64,000 nt of DNA, taken from NCBI RefSeq assembly GCF_029714945.1, contig NZ_CP121634.1, positions 8,887,001 to 8,951,000 of the forward strand. Direction: 5' to 3'. The position numbers and the translations under genes were made by a program. Positions 50,686 to 62,341 of the stretch are shown piece after piece; position 1 is the first letter of the stretch, and each line of letters opens with the position of its first letter. This stretch comes from Bradyrhizobium sp. CIAT3101 (GTDB lineage: Bacteria; Pseudomonadota; Alphaproteobacteria; Rhizobiales; Xanthobacteraceae). The notes under the pieces are model-generated. The model saw nothing but the letters and a program-made list of their open reading frames with translations. It did no database searches and was not told the DNA's origin.

Positions 50686-51984
50686 ATGTTGTCTGTCGAA
50701 CTCATCATCGTCGTCGTCCTGATCGTCATCAACGGCCTGTTGTCCATGTCCGAGCTCGCCGTGGTCTCGTCGCGCCCCGCGCGGCTGTCGCTGCTGGCCG
50801 CCAGGGGCGTGCGCGGCGCCGAACGCGCGCTGATGCTGGCCGCCGATCCCGGAAAGTTCCTCTCGACGGTGCAGATCGGCATCACGCTGGTCGGCGTGCT
50901 CTCGGGCGCGTTCTCCGGCGCAACGCTCGGGCAGCGGCTGACGCAATGGCTGGTCGAGCTCGGCCTGTCCTCAGGCATTGCCGACATCGTCGGCGTCGGC
51001 ATCGTCGTCACGATCATCACCTATGCGACCCTGATTGTCGGCGAGCTGGTGCCGAAGCAGGTCGCGCTGCGCGATCCCGAAAGCATCGCGGTCAAGGTCG
51101 CGCCCGCGATGCATGTGCTGGCACGGGTCTCGCTGCCGTTGGTGTTTCTGCTCGACCTCTCCGGCAAGCTGATCCTCACGCTGCTCGGCCGCGGCGGCAA
51201 GGCCGAGGAGAAGGTGTCGGAGGACGAGATCCATCACCTCGTCAACGAGGCCGAGAGCGCAGGCGTGCTTGAGCCCGGCGAAAAGGAGATGATCGCCGGC
51301 GTGATGCGGCTCGGCGACCGCCCGGTCGGCGCCGTGATGACGCCGCGCACCGAGGTCGACGAGATCGACCTCAACGACGATCAGGCAGCGATCCAGGCGC
51401 TGATCGCAAAAAGCCCGCATTCGCGCTTTCCCGTCTCCGACGGTGATCGCGACGCGCCGATCGGCGTGCTCCAGGCGAAGGACCTGCTGGTCGCGTACAT
51501 GAACGAACGGACGCCGGATCTGCGGGCGCTCGTCCGCGAAGCGCCAAGCATTCCCGCGTCGGCCGATGCCCGCGATGTGCTGGCAATCCTGAGGGCTGCG
51601 CCGGTCCATGTCGGGTTCGTCTACGACGAATACGGCGCCTTTGAAGGCGTGGTCACGGCCGCCGATATCCTGGAGTCGATCGTCGGCGCCTTCCATTCCG
51701 AGGAAGGGCCGCCGGAGCCGGCTTATGTCAGGCGCGCCGACTCATCACTGCTCGTCTCGGGCTGGATGCCGGTCGACGAGTTCGGCGAACTCCTCAGCAT
51801 CGAGCTGCCGCCGCATCATCGCTACAACACCGTGGCCGGACTGGTGCTGCAGCAATTCAACGTGCTGCCCAATGTCGGCGACGCCTTCGACCTCAGTGGC
51901 TGGCATATCGAGGTGGTCGATCTCGACGGCAGGAGGATCGACAAGATCCTGGCGAGCCGGCTGGGTGAAGTCGAGACGGGGTGA
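50686..51984 (+). CDS. HlyC/CorC-family (DUF21-CBS) membrane protein
   Basis: The 432-residue protein starts at the ATG at 50686. A DUF21 domain with four membrane segments covers residues 1-185. A CBS pair lies at about 205-330 (VMTPRTEVDEIDLNDD, SRFPVSDGD, VYDEYGAFEGVVTAADILE), and a CorC_HlyC domain at about 345-425. These proteins act in magnesium/cobalt efflux or membrane homeostasis; the name haemolysin is historical. Single gene. Confidence 0.9.
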   Translation: MLSVELIIVVVLIVINGLLSMSELAVVSSRPARLSLLAARGVRGAERALMLAADPGKFLSTVQIGITLVGVLSGAFSGATLGQRLTQWLVELGLSSGIADIVGVGIVVTIITYATLIVGELVPKQVALRDPESIAVKVAPAMHVLARVSLPLVFLLDLSGKLILTLLGRGGKAEEKVSEDEIHHLVNEAESAGVLEPGEKEMIAGVMRLGDRPVGAVMTPRTEVDEIDLNDDQAAIQALIAKSPHSRFPVSDGDRDAPIGVLQAKDLLVAYMNERTPDLRALVREAPSIPASADARDVLAILRAAPVHVGFVYDEYGAFEGVVTAADILESIVGAFHSEEGPPEPAYVRRADSSLLVSGWMPVDEFGELLSIELPPHHRYNTVAGLVLQQFNVLPNVGDAFDLSGWHIEVVDLDGRRIDKILASRLGEVETG

Positions 51985-52141
51985 GCACCGATCTCAGCTG
52001 TCGTCCCGGCGAAGGCCGGGACCCATACCGCGTGATTTATCGATAGTGCGCAGGTAGCAGTACCGCGCAACTGACAGTCTTCACCAAACCTAATCCTGGG
52101 GTTATGGGTCCCTGTGTCTTTGAAGTCTGTCAGGATGGGTT

Positions 52142-53212
<1,071 letters not shown>

Positions 53213-53273
53213 CAGTTGCCGGCCTTCGCCGGGACGACACCTGAATTTGCTGGGCGAGCTTACGCCACATTCC

Positions 53274-53516
53274 TCACCCGAACCTCACCCCGATCCGCTT
53301 TTCCTTGCGCCACACCACCGTGCAGGCGAGATGCGCGCCATCTGCCTTGATCGACAGGGTAAACTGCTCGGGAATGCCGACCGGGCTGGTGACGTCGAGG
53401 GCGGCACCGGTGTCGGAGAAATTGCGGACGGTGCAGTCGATCGCGCCGCCGCCGAACTCGATGGTTCCGGCCTTCAATACGCGGTGCCTGGCCTTGTCGC
53501 GCCGTTCTTCATCCAT
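53274..53516 (-). CDS. PilZ-domain protein
   Basis: The 80-residue protein is a single PilZ domain: an RHRVLKAG motif near residues 10-17 (RxxxR type) and D-C-T-V-R-N-F-S-D-T-G-A-A near 27-39 (the D/NxSxxG motif). It should bind cyclic di-GMP. No output domain is attached. It is a stand-alone gene in the segment between the two IS110 copies. Confidence 0.85.
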   Translation of the reverse strand: MDEERRDKARHRVLKAGTIEFGGGAIDCTVRNFSDTGAALDVTSPVGIPEQFTLSIKADGAHLACTVVWRKEKRIGVRFG

Positions 53517-53619
53517 CGGGCCAATTTACACCCGAAGCTGACACAAACGTTAAGATGCAACCTTTTCGCGACGAATTTACGCCGCGGCAGGCGGCGGTAT
53601 CATGCGGTGGGATGCCGCC

Positions 53620-55293
53620 TCACAGCGCCGGCTGGAATGATGCCGCCTGTGCCATCCGCCAGGCGTCACGGAACCGCGGGTCTTCCGTGCCTTCGAGCAG
53701 TTCGCCCGGACGCAGCGGCGGATAAAGCTGTGCGAAGGATTGCACGTGGGTCGTCGAGGTCCGCTGGCTGAAATGGACTGGGCGCAGTTCCTGCGGATGG
53801 GTCAGGCCGGCCGCGGCGATCAGCTCGGTCAGCGAGTGCAGCGTCGCGTGGTGATAATTGTGCACGCGGTCGATCTTGAGCGGCACGTAAAGCGCGCGCG
53901 CTCGCGTCGGATCCTGCGTCGCAACGCCGGTCGGGCATCGATCGGTGTGACAGCTCAGCGACTGGATGCAGCCGAGCGAGAACATGAAGCCGCGCGCCGA
54001 GTTGCACCAGTCGGCGCCGATCGCCATCGCCCGCGCCATGTCGAAGGCGGTTGCGATCTTGCCGGACGCACCGATCTTGATGCGGTCGCGGGCATTGATC
54101 CCGACCAGCGCGTTATGGACGAAGTTGACGCCCTCGCGCATCGGCATGCCCAGATGGTCCATGAATTCCAGCGGCGCGGCACCGGTACCGCCCTCGTTGC
54201 CGTCGACCACGATGAAGTCGGGATAGATGCCGGTCTCCAGCATTGCCTTGCAGATCGCCAGAAACTCCCAGGGATGGCCGATGCAGAGCTTGAAGCCGGC
54301 CGGCTTGCCGCCGGAGAGTCTTCGCATCTCGGCGATGAACTGCATCATGCCGACAGGCGTGGAGAAGGCGCGATGCGAGGCCGGCGAGATGCAATCCTCG
54401 CCCATCGAGACGCCGCGGATTTTCGAGATCTCCTCCGAGACCTTCGCCGCCGGCAGCACGCCGCCATGGCCGGGCTTGGCGCCCTGGCTGATCTTGAGCT
54501 CGACCATCTTGATCTGGTCCTGGCCGGCGACACGCGCGAACGCCTCGGGATCGAAGGTGCCGTCGAGATGACGGCAGCCGAAATAGCCGGAGCCGATTTC
54601 CCAGATGATGTCGCCGCCCATCTCGGCGTGATAGGGGCTGAAGCCGCCTTCACCGGTGTCGTGGGCGAACCCGCCCTTCTTGGCACCGGCATTGAGCGCG
54701 CGCACGGCGTTGGGGCTGAGCGCGCCAAAACTCATTGCCGAGATGTTGAACACCGAGGCCGAATAGGGCTTTGCGCAATCCGGCCCGCCGATGGTGACGC
54801 GAAACTTCTCCTCGGCATGCGCCTTCGGCGACACCGAGTGATGCATCCACTCATAGCCCTCGCGATAGACATCCTCCTGGGTGCCGAACGGACGCTTGTC
54901 GAGCTGCATCTTGGCGCGTTGATAAACCACCGCGCGGATGTCGCGCGAGAACGGCATGCCGTCCTTCTCGCTCTCGAAGAAATACTGCCGCATCTCCGGC
55001 CTGATCTCTTCGAGCAGGAAGCGGATATGCGCCGAGATCGGGTAGTTGCGCAGGACCGCGTGGCCTTTCTGCATGAGATCGCGGACGCCGAGCAGCGTCA
55101 GGGCGCCGAAGATGCAGATCGGGATCAAGAGGATGTCGAAGATCTTGCGGTCGGCGATGCCGATGCCGATCAGCAGCGCAGTGACGACCGCGCAGATCGT
55201 CAGGATGATGAAGCGTGGCGAAAATGGAAGCAGCAGGGTTTCCATCAGCCCTTCGGACGAAGCTTGCGTCTTGTTCTCGTTGGCCACGACCAC
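53620..55293 (-). CDS. FMN-binding glutamate synthase-family protein, membrane-anchored
   Basis: Two N-terminal hydrophobic segments (about 27-47 and 53-68) precede a GltS-type FMN domain (about 140-520): SAMSFGALSPNAVRALNAGA, GGDIIWEIGSGYFG, KPGHGGVLPA, VVDGNEGGTGAAP and CPTGVATQDP with Cys for an iron-sulfur cluster. There is no amidotransferase domain. The start is uncertain: a GTG at 55293, or an ATG at 55245 that leaves a shorter lead. Its electron partner and substrate are not known. Confidence 0.85.
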   Translation of the reverse strand: MVVANENKTQASSEGLMETLLLPFSPRFIILTICAVVTALLIGIGIADRKIFDILLIPICIFGALTLLGVRDLMQKGHAVLRNYPISAHIRFLLEEIRPEMRQYFFESEKDGMPFSRDIRAVVYQRAKMQLDKRPFGTQEDVYREGYEWMHHSVSPKAHAEEKFRVTIGGPDCAKPYSASVFNISAMSFGALSPNAVRALNAGAKKGGFAHDTGEGGFSPYHAEMGGDIIWEIGSGYFGCRHLDGTFDPEAFARVAGQDQIKMVELKISQGAKPGHGGVLPAAKVSEEISKIRGVSMGEDCISPASHRAFSTPVGMMQFIAEMRRLSGGKPAGFKLCIGHPWEFLAICKAMLETGIYPDFIVVDGNEGGTGAAPLEFMDHLGMPMREGVNFVHNALVGINARDRIKIGASGKIATAFDMARAMAIGADWCNSARGFMFSLGCIQSLSCHTDRCPTGVATQDPTRARALYVPLKIDRVHNYHHATLHSLTELIAAAGLTHPQELRPVHFSQRTSTTHVQSFAQLYPPLRPGELLEGTEDPRFRDAWRMAQAASFQPAL

Positions 55294-55458
55294 GTCCTCT
55301 CGTCAGCATGACGGGGTATGATACGCCCGCGCCGCGTCTATGGATATGACGCGGACCTGTCTTGAGGCTACCGAATCCGCACGCTTCAGATCAATCCGTC
55401 CGGAGGACGGGCTTTCGCACTGCAATAGATTCAATCACATGACAAATCAGTGACCAAT

Positions 55459-56337
55459 TCAATGGCCGTGCAGCTGCGCCTCGTGCGGGATCACGCCGTG
55501 CCGTTCGAGGCCGCCCCGCGCCAGCCATTCGCCGGTCGCTTCGATCGCGCGATCGATATGTTCGCCCGTGCGCGAGAAATCGTAGGGTGATCCGACCATC
55601 GGGCACAGCGGCGGCACCACGACATATTCGATATCGGGGGAGAGTGCTTCGAGCTCGGCCACCAACTGCCGCGCGGTCAGCAGCGTCAGCGCATGCAGGG
55701 CATTGGCGACCGCACCGACGGGAGGCGTTTCGACCGCACAGGCATGCCCGGCCGGCAGCACGATCAACCGCTTTGCGCCCATCTTCACCGCAATCCGGAC
55801 CGGCGTATTCGAGGAGATCGCACCATCGGCAAGGAAGAGGTTCCGGTAGTGGACCGGCGTAAAGGCGCCGGGGATCGCGGTCGACGCCAGGATCGCCTCG
55901 ACCACCGGGCCATCCGACAGCACCACACTCTCGCCGGAGACGAAATCGGTGGTGACGATGTGCAGGGGAAGCTGGGCCTCCTGCACGTTGCGATAGGACA
56001 GATGATCCTCGATCAGCTTGCGGATGCCATCATGCGGAATCAGGAAGTCCCGCCGCCACATGAAGCCGAGCAGCGTTCGCCATGTGACCGGGAAGACGTC
56101 TTGCCGCTTCAGGCTGCGCCAGATCGCTTCCAGCCCGAGCACGCCCTTGAGCGAGGGATCGCCGGCATAATAGGCGCCGTTGATCGCGCCGACGCTTGAT
56201 CCGACCACGAGGTCGGCGACGACCCCGTGCTTGGCCAGCGCATGCATCATGCCGACCTGGATCGCCCCGAAACTGCCGCCGCCCGCCAGCACATAGGCAG
56301 TCGGTCTCGGCGGACGACCATGGTCGATCGCTGACAA
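55459..56337 (-). CDS. Patatin-like phospholipase
   Basis: This 292-residue protein has the patatin oxyanion loop GGGSFGAIQVG (about 18-28), nucleophile GSSVGAING (GxSxG, Ser near 49) and catalytic DGA in FLADGAISSNTP. No signal peptide is present, so it is cytosolic. It would hydrolyse acyl lipids. The nearest neighbour upstream is IS110 copy 2. Confidence 0.88.
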   Translation of the reverse strand: MSAIDHGRPPRPTAYVLAGGGSFGAIQVGMMHALAKHGVVADLVVGSSVGAINGAYYAGDPSLKGVLGLEAIWRSLKRQDVFPVTWRTLLGFMWRRDFLIPHDGIRKLIEDHLSYRNVQEAQLPLHIVTTDFVSGESVVLSDGPVVEAILASTAIPGAFTPVHYRNLFLADGAISSNTPVRIAVKMGAKRLIVLPAGHACAVETPPVGAVANALHALTLLTARQLVAELEALSPDIEYVVVPPLCPMVGSPYDFSRTGEHIDRAIEATGEWLARGGLERHGVIPHEAQLHGH

Positions 56338-56632
56338 GGCGTGCGCAGCTCCCCCACTTCTCGCATCGCAACATCGCTGCGAGATCGTGACGCGAGCTTA
56401 TAACAAGGCGCACGCAGGCGACGCCAATAACAAAGTCGGGGGAGGATGGTGAGGGGGAGTGGCTAGCGAGTGTGAGGTGAGATTCCAATCACACGTCGTC
56501 CCGGCGAACGCCGGGACCCATAACCCCAGGGAGTAGTTTGATGAAGACTAGTCGTTCGGTACGCCTACCATCCGCAATCGATAGATTCCGCGGTATGGGT
56601 CCCTGTGTCTTTGAAGTCTGTCAGGATGGGTT

Positions 56633-57703
<1,071 letters not shown>

Positions 57704-57746
57704 CAGTTGCCGGCGTTCGCCGGGACGACAGCTGTGCTTACGCCAA

Positions 57747-58520
57747 TCAGCGCTCGACGAACGCCTTCTCGATCACGAAATGGCCGGGCTTGTTGCCGGA
57801 GCCTTCGATGAAATCGCGGCCTTCGAACATCACCTTCAGCTCTTCGAGCATCGCCGGGCTGCCGCACATCATGACGCGGTCGGTCTCGATGTTGAGCGGG
57901 CCCTGGCCGATGTCGTTGAAGATCTGCTCGGAGTTGATGAGGTCGGTGATGCGGCCGCGGTTGCGGAACGGTTCGCGGGTCACGGTCGGATAATAGATCA
58001 GCTTGTCCGCGAGCAGTTCGCCGAACAGCTCGTCCTCGCGCAGGCTCGCGACGAGCTTCTCGCCATAGGCGAGCTCGGAGACCTGGCGGCAGCCGTGCAC
58101 CAGCACGATGCTCTCGAACTGCTCATAGACCTCGGGGTCCTTGATCAGGCTGGCGAAGGGCGCAAGCCCGGTGCCGGTCGAGAGCAGCATCAGCCGCTTG
58201 CCGGGGATGAGGTTGTCGGTGATCAGCGTGCCGGTCGCCTTGCGGCCGACCAGGATGGTGTCGCCTTCCTTGATCTTCTGCAGGCGCGAGGTCAGCGGAC
58301 CATCCTGCACCTTGATCGAGAAGAACTCGAGCTCTTCCTCGTGATTGGCGCTGGCCATGCTGTAGGCGCGCAGCAGCGGACGGCCCTCGACCTCGAGGCC
58401 GATCATCGCGAACTGGCCGTTCTGGAAGCGGAAGCCGCTATCGCGCGTGGCGCGGAAGCTGAACAGCGTGTCGGTCCAGTGCTGGACGGAAAGAACCTTC
58501 TCTCGGTAAAACGCGCTCAT
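57747..58520 (-). CDS. fpr: Ferredoxin-NADP reductase
   Basis: The 257-residue protein starts at the ATG at 58520; an upstream open frame to 58601 is not family-like. The FAD-binding RAYSMAS motif lies near residues 53-59, the NADP-binding LLSTGTGLAPFASLI near 108-122 and VHGCR near 138, and the C-terminus ends FVIEKAFVER as in bacterial Fpr. It exchanges electrons between NADPH and ferredoxin or flavodoxin in the cytosol, supporting redox defence and iron-sulfur or P450 systems. Confidence 0.92.
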   Translation of the reverse strand: MSAFYREKVLSVQHWTDTLFSFRATRDSGFRFQNGQFAMIGLEVEGRPLLRAYSMASANHEEELEFFSIKVQDGPLTSRLQKIKEGDTILVGRKATGTLITDNLIPGKRLMLLSTGTGLAPFASLIKDPEVYEQFESIVLVHGCRQVSELAYGEKLVASLREDELFGELLADKLIYYPTVTREPFRNRGRITDLINSEQIFNDIGQGPLNIETDRVMMCGSPAMLEELKVMFEGRDFIEGSGNKPGHFVIEKAFVER

Positions 58521-58909
58521 GATTTTCGATATTCCGAATAATTGCGGTTTTAGGGCAAAAGCATTGCCCGGCCCTGAAAACGGGGCGGACACCATTGCCA
58601 TGGCGGAGGATTTCGCGTGTGTGATCTACGCCATTGAGACCAATAATCAACCTCGTTCCGGATGCAATTGATGCCGGTCAAAGCGGCATTTGCGGCGGAA
58701 ATGGCCTCATCATTAACGGATCTGCTGTCCGGGGCGCACAGAGGGCAATTTCTTTTCCCTTTCTGGCGCAATTGCAGCACTTAATTTCCATCCTGCTCGC
58801 GAGAATTTCATTAAGAATAGCTCTGACTTTCACCCGGGCCCGGCGTCGTTTCCCGCATTTTTGCGGCTTTTGGCGACAGGAACGATGATCCGGACAGGCG
58901 ACTGAACAG
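58521..58909. other. Divergent intergenic region
   Basis: It lies between fpr (minus) and the ATP-grasp gene (plus). I see no gene, and no promoter or operator that I can place with confidence. Confidence 0.35.
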
Positions 58910-59713
58910 ATGGCGGCAAGCGGCGAGCGGATCTTCGTCCAGGCGATCAGGAGCTATGGCATGCGCCATGGCATCGACGTCGACGTCCGCGCGGGCGGCT
59001 GGCTGATCGCAATGCGTCGTGCCGGGCTGCGCCGCTTCGCCTTCGGCTACGACATCGGCCTCAACAGCGCGATCGCACATCGGCTCGCCAACGACAAATC
59101 GGCGACATCGGAGGCGCTGTCGCTTGAAGGCGTGCCCTGCATTCCGCATCACCTGTTCCTCAACCCGAAGCTCGGCAGGAATGTCGTTGATGCCGCCTGG
59201 CGCGAGGCCATGCTTGGGCTACTTCACGACCATCCGCAAGGCGTCGTGGTGAAGCCGAACGAGGGGACGTCAGGACGATCGGTCTTCAGGGTGACGACCG
59301 GGACGGAGCTCGACCACGCGGCTGACGAAGTGTTTTCGATGAGCACCGGGCTCGTGATCTCGCCCTATGTCGAGATCGAGGACGAGGTCCGCGTGATCCT
59401 GCTCGATGATCAACCCCGCGTCGTCTACAGCAAGCAGCGTGGCGCGGACTGGCGCCACAATCTCGATGCCGGCGCAAGGCCGGTGTTGCTGGAGGACGGC
59501 GAGACTCGCGCAGCTTGCGTGAAACTCGCGATCGAGGCCGCGAGCGCCATCGGCATCACCTTCGCGTCGGTCGACGTGGTGCGCGTCGACGGCGACTGGC
59601 GCGTGCTGGAGATCAATTCCGGTGTGATGATGGAAGCGCTGGCAAAGCTGCATCCGGAACTGGTGCAGGCGACGTATGACGCGGCGTTGGATCGGGTGTT
59701 TGGGGGAAGCTAG
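58910..59713 (+). CDS. ATP-grasp (RimK-like) ligase
   Basis: In this 267-residue protein the ATP-grasp core shows as KSATSEALSLEGVPCIPHHL (about 63-82), GVVVKPNEGTSGRSVF (about 110-125, the ATP-binding Lys and loop), then a metal-binding D-V-V-R-V-D and LEINSGVMMEAL near 220-245 (Glu and Asn). It would ligate an amino acid or other amine to a carboxylate. It is a single gene and the substrate is unknown. Confidence 0.82.
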   Translation: MAASGERIFVQAIRSYGMRHGIDVDVRAGGWLIAMRRAGLRRFAFGYDIGLNSAIAHRLANDKSATSEALSLEGVPCIPHHLFLNPKLGRNVVDAAWREAMLGLLHDHPQGVVVKPNEGTSGRSVFRVTTGTELDHAADEVFSMSTGLVISPYVEIEDEVRVILLDDQPRVVYSKQRGADWRHNLDAGARPVLLEDGETRAACVKLAIEAASAIGITFASVDVVRVDGDWRVLEINSGVMMEALAKLHPELVQATYDAALDRVFGGS

Positions 59714-59733
59714 TCGCGAACACTAGTTCATCA

Positions 59734-59868
59734 CCGTCACCCTGAGGTGGCCGCTTCTTCAGCGGCCCTCGAAGGGCGACGGCCCGGCTGCAGCAGCGCG
59801 GCCGTTCATCCTTCGAGGCTCCTCCCGCGATGCATTCGCATCGCGGGCTTCGCACCTCAGGATGACGG
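59734..59868. repeat. Large intergenic inverted-repeat element
   Basis: Outer arms CCGTCACCCTGAGGTG (59735-59750) and CACCTCAGGATGACGG (59853-59868) enclose nested hairpins, such as GCCGCTTCTTCAGCGGC and CGCGATGC-ATTC-GCATCGCG. This is a typical dispersed rhizobial palindromic element lying between two convergent genes. Confidence 0.75.
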
Positions 59869-59902
59869 AATTTACAGCGCACGCCCCTCCGAAGAGCCCC
59901 CA

Positions 59903-60823
59903 CTAATTATTCGCGCTGGCGGAATCGTCCATCGCCTTGAAGGCTTCCTCGAGCTGCAGCGAGATCGGCACGTTCATCCGCTCGCCGGTCGGCATCCGCG
60001 CGGTGAACCACTTGTTGTACAGCGGCACGAGGTCGTGGTTGGAGCCGAGCTTGCGGAAGGTCCTATCCACCACGGCTGACAATTGCGGCTCGCCCTTGCG
60101 GAACATGATGCCGTAGGGATCGTAAGACAAATAGTCGCCGGTGACGCGGAACTTGTCCTGCGCCTTGTGGCGGACGATCAGGCCCGAAAGCAGAATATCG
60201 TCGGTCGCGAACGCGTCGGCCTTGCCGTCGACCAGCATCTGGTACGACTGCTCGTGGTCGGCGCCGACGGCGATGTTCAACCCCAACGAAAACTTCTTGT
60301 CGGCCGCCTGGATCGCCTGCTCGTTGGTGGTGCCCTTCGTCACCACGATGGTCTTGCCCTTCAGATCGGTCAGCGACTGGACGCTGGACGCCTTCGGCAC
60401 CATCAGCTTGGTGCCGGCGACGAACATCAGCGGCGAGAAGGCGACGCGCTTGCCGCGCTCGGAATTGGCGGTGGTCGAGCCGCATTCCAGATCGATCTTG
60501 TTCTGGAGCACGGCATCGATGCGGTCGTCCGAGGTGACCTTGACGTAGTCGATCTTCAGATTGGGATCGTCGACCTCGACGCCGATCTCCTCGACGATGG
60601 CCTCGCAGAGTTCGAGGCTGTAGCCGATCGGCCGGCCCGACTGGTCGAGGAACGAAAACGGCGGCGAGCTTTCGCGGTAGCCGAGCCGCACGGTGTGCGC
60701 GTTCTTGATGGCGAGCAGCGTCGGGCTAAGCCCTTCGCTGCCGCTGGTCTGGGCGGAGGCAGGCGTTGCCAGCAGACACGCTGCCAGCAACAGGCTGCCC
60801 GAAATCGCCGTCAAAGGGCGCAT
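59903..60823 (-). CDS. Amino-acid ABC-type periplasmic binding protein (glutamate/aspartate-like)
   Basis: This 306-residue protein has a signal peptide (cleavage near ASAQ) and an SBP_bac_3 domain: VRLGYRESSPPFSFLDQSGR, IGYSLELCEAIV, ECGSTTANSERGKRVAFSP and VTKGTTNEQAI. The sequence resembles GltI-type binding proteins. It is 12 nt after the dicarboxylate transporter gene and no ABC permease is adjacent, so it may serve a distant ABC system or act as a sensor. Confidence 0.86.
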   Translation of the reverse strand: MRPLTAISGSLLLAACLLATPASAQTSGSEGLSPTLLAIKNAHTVRLGYRESSPPFSFLDQSGRPIGYSLELCEAIVEEIGVEVDDPNLKIDYVKVTSDDRIDAVLQNKIDLECGSTTANSERGKRVAFSPLMFVAGTKLMVPKASSVQSLTDLKGKTIVVTKGTTNEQAIQAADKKFSLGLNIAVGADHEQSYQMLVDGKADAFATDDILLSGLIVRHKAQDKFRVTGDYLSYDPYGIMFRKGEPQLSAVVDRTFRKLGSNHDLVPLYNKWFTARMPTGERMNVPISLQLEEAFKAMDDSASANN

Positions 60824-60835
60824 GACGTACTCCCG

Positions 60836-62131
60836 TCAGTGGCCGGCCATCGCAGGCACTTCGCCCGGCACCATGTCGCCCGGCACGGCATCGCCCGGCC
60901 CCATCGCATGCTCGGGCCCGAGCTCGCCTTCCCACTTCGCCACGACCGAGGTCGCCAGCGTGTTGCCGATCACGTTGGTGGCGCTGCGGCCCATGTCGAG
61001 GAAGGTGTCGATGCCCATGATCATGAGCAGGCCTGCCTCGGGGATGCCGAACTGCGACAGCGTCGATGCGATCACCACGAGGGAGGCGCGCGGCACGCCG
61101 GCGACGCCCTTCGAGGTAATCATCAGCGTCGCCAGCATCGCGAGCTGCGTCGCGAGCGGCATCTCGATGTGATAGGTCTGCGCGATGAAGATGCTGGCGA
61201 AGGTGCAGTACATCATCGTGCCATCGAGATTGAAGGAATAGCCGAGCGGCAGCACGAAGCTCGAGATCCGCGACGAAGCGCCGAAGCGGTTGAGGCCTTC
61301 GAGCGTCTTCGGGTAGGCGGCTTCCGAGCTCGCGGTCGAGAACGCGATCATCAGCGGCTCGCGGATCAGCCTGAGCAATTGGCTGTAGCGCGGCCCGATC
61401 ACGATGAAGCCGACGGCCACCAGGATGCCCCAGAGGATGAAGAGCGAGAGGTAGAAGCCGCCCATGAACACGATGAGCTTCCAAAGCACCAGCAGGCCGT
61501 TCTTGGCGACGGTTGCGGTGATGGCGGCCCAGACGGCGAACGGCGCGAACAGCATCACGTAGCTCGTCACCTTGAGCATGATGTGGCCGAGATCGTCGAT
61601 CAGCGACAGGATCTGCTTGGAGCGCTCCGGCAGGGCGCCCATCGCCACCGAGAAGAACACCGCGAAGATCACGATCTGAAGGATCTCGTTCTGCGCCATC
61701 GCATCCGCGATCGAGGTCGGGATCAGATGGGTCAGGAATTTCTCGATCGAGAAGGCCGAGACCGGCAGGCCGGTCGACTGCCCCGCCGCAGGCAGCGTGC
61801 CGGGGAAGTTCGCGCCGGGCTGGAGCAGGTTGACCATGACGAGGCCGAGCAGCAGCGAGACGAAGGAGGCGCTGACGAACCAGCCCATGGTCTTGGCGAA
61901 GATGCGGCCGAGCTTCGAGCCCGAGCCCATATGGGCGATGCCGCCGACCAGGGTCGCAAATACCAGCGGCGCGATGATCATCTTGATCAGGCGCAGGAAG
62001 ATCACGGCGATCAGGTTGATGGACGAGGCCCAGTCGCCCCGCGTCTCGGGCATGAAATTGAAGATCGCCGAGCCCATGATGATGCCGAGCACCATCGCCG
62101 CCAGAATGTATTGCGTGAACCTGTTCGACAT
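60836..62131 (-). CDS. Dicarboxylate/glutamate:cation symporter (DAACS family)
   Basis: This 431-residue membrane protein has about eight membrane segments plus hairpins. The family signatures are the serine-rich AFSTASSEAAYPKTLEGLNR, GYSFNLDGTMMY and the C-terminal GRSATNVIGNTLATSVVAKW. The last 30 residues are Pro/Gly/Met-rich. It imports glutamate, aspartate or C4-dicarboxylates. First gene of an operon with the binding protein. Confidence 0.9.
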   Translation of the reverse strand: MSNRFTQYILAAMVLGIIMGSAIFNFMPETRGDWASSINLIAVIFLRLIKMIIAPLVFATLVGGIAHMGSGSKLGRIFAKTMGWFVSASFVSLLLGLVMVNLLQPGANFPGTLPAAGQSTGLPVSAFSIEKFLTHLIPTSIADAMAQNEILQIVIFAVFFSVAMGALPERSKQILSLIDDLGHIMLKVTSYVMLFAPFAVWAAITATVAKNGLLVLWKLIVFMGGFYLSLFILWGILVAVGFIVIGPRYSQLLRLIREPLMIAFSTASSEAAYPKTLEGLNRFGASSRISSFVLPLGYSFNLDGTMMYCTFASIFIAQTYHIEMPLATQLAMLATLMITSKGVAGVPRASLVVIASTLSQFGIPEAGLLMIMGIDTFLDMGRSATNVIGNTLATSVVAKWEGELGPEHAMGPGDAVPGDMVPGEVPAMAGH

Positions 62132-62341
62132 TGAATACCCCCAACTACACCGGCCGCTTCATGATGTCGCAGATATGACAGCGACGCAACACGCTTTGCG
62201 TGCGGCTGCTCGAGCCGGATGTTCCCGTTGCGAAACGGAACGCAGAGATCTAGCCTTCATGCAGCGCACAACGAATGCGGCTTGCTCGTTTTCTTGGCTG
62301 CAGCTGCATCAATAATCGTCAAGCGATCAGGGAGGAACGCC

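Noticed and set aside
53740..55311. A 523-codon plus-strand open frame opposite the glutamate synthase-like gene
   Set aside because: Antisense shadow with no motif; the opposite strand has FMN and iron-sulfur signatures.
60083..62134. A 683-codon plus-strand open frame opposite the symporter and binding-protein genes
   Set aside because: Composition is His/Asp/Arg-rich, typical of antisense frames. The minus-strand genes have clear family motifs.
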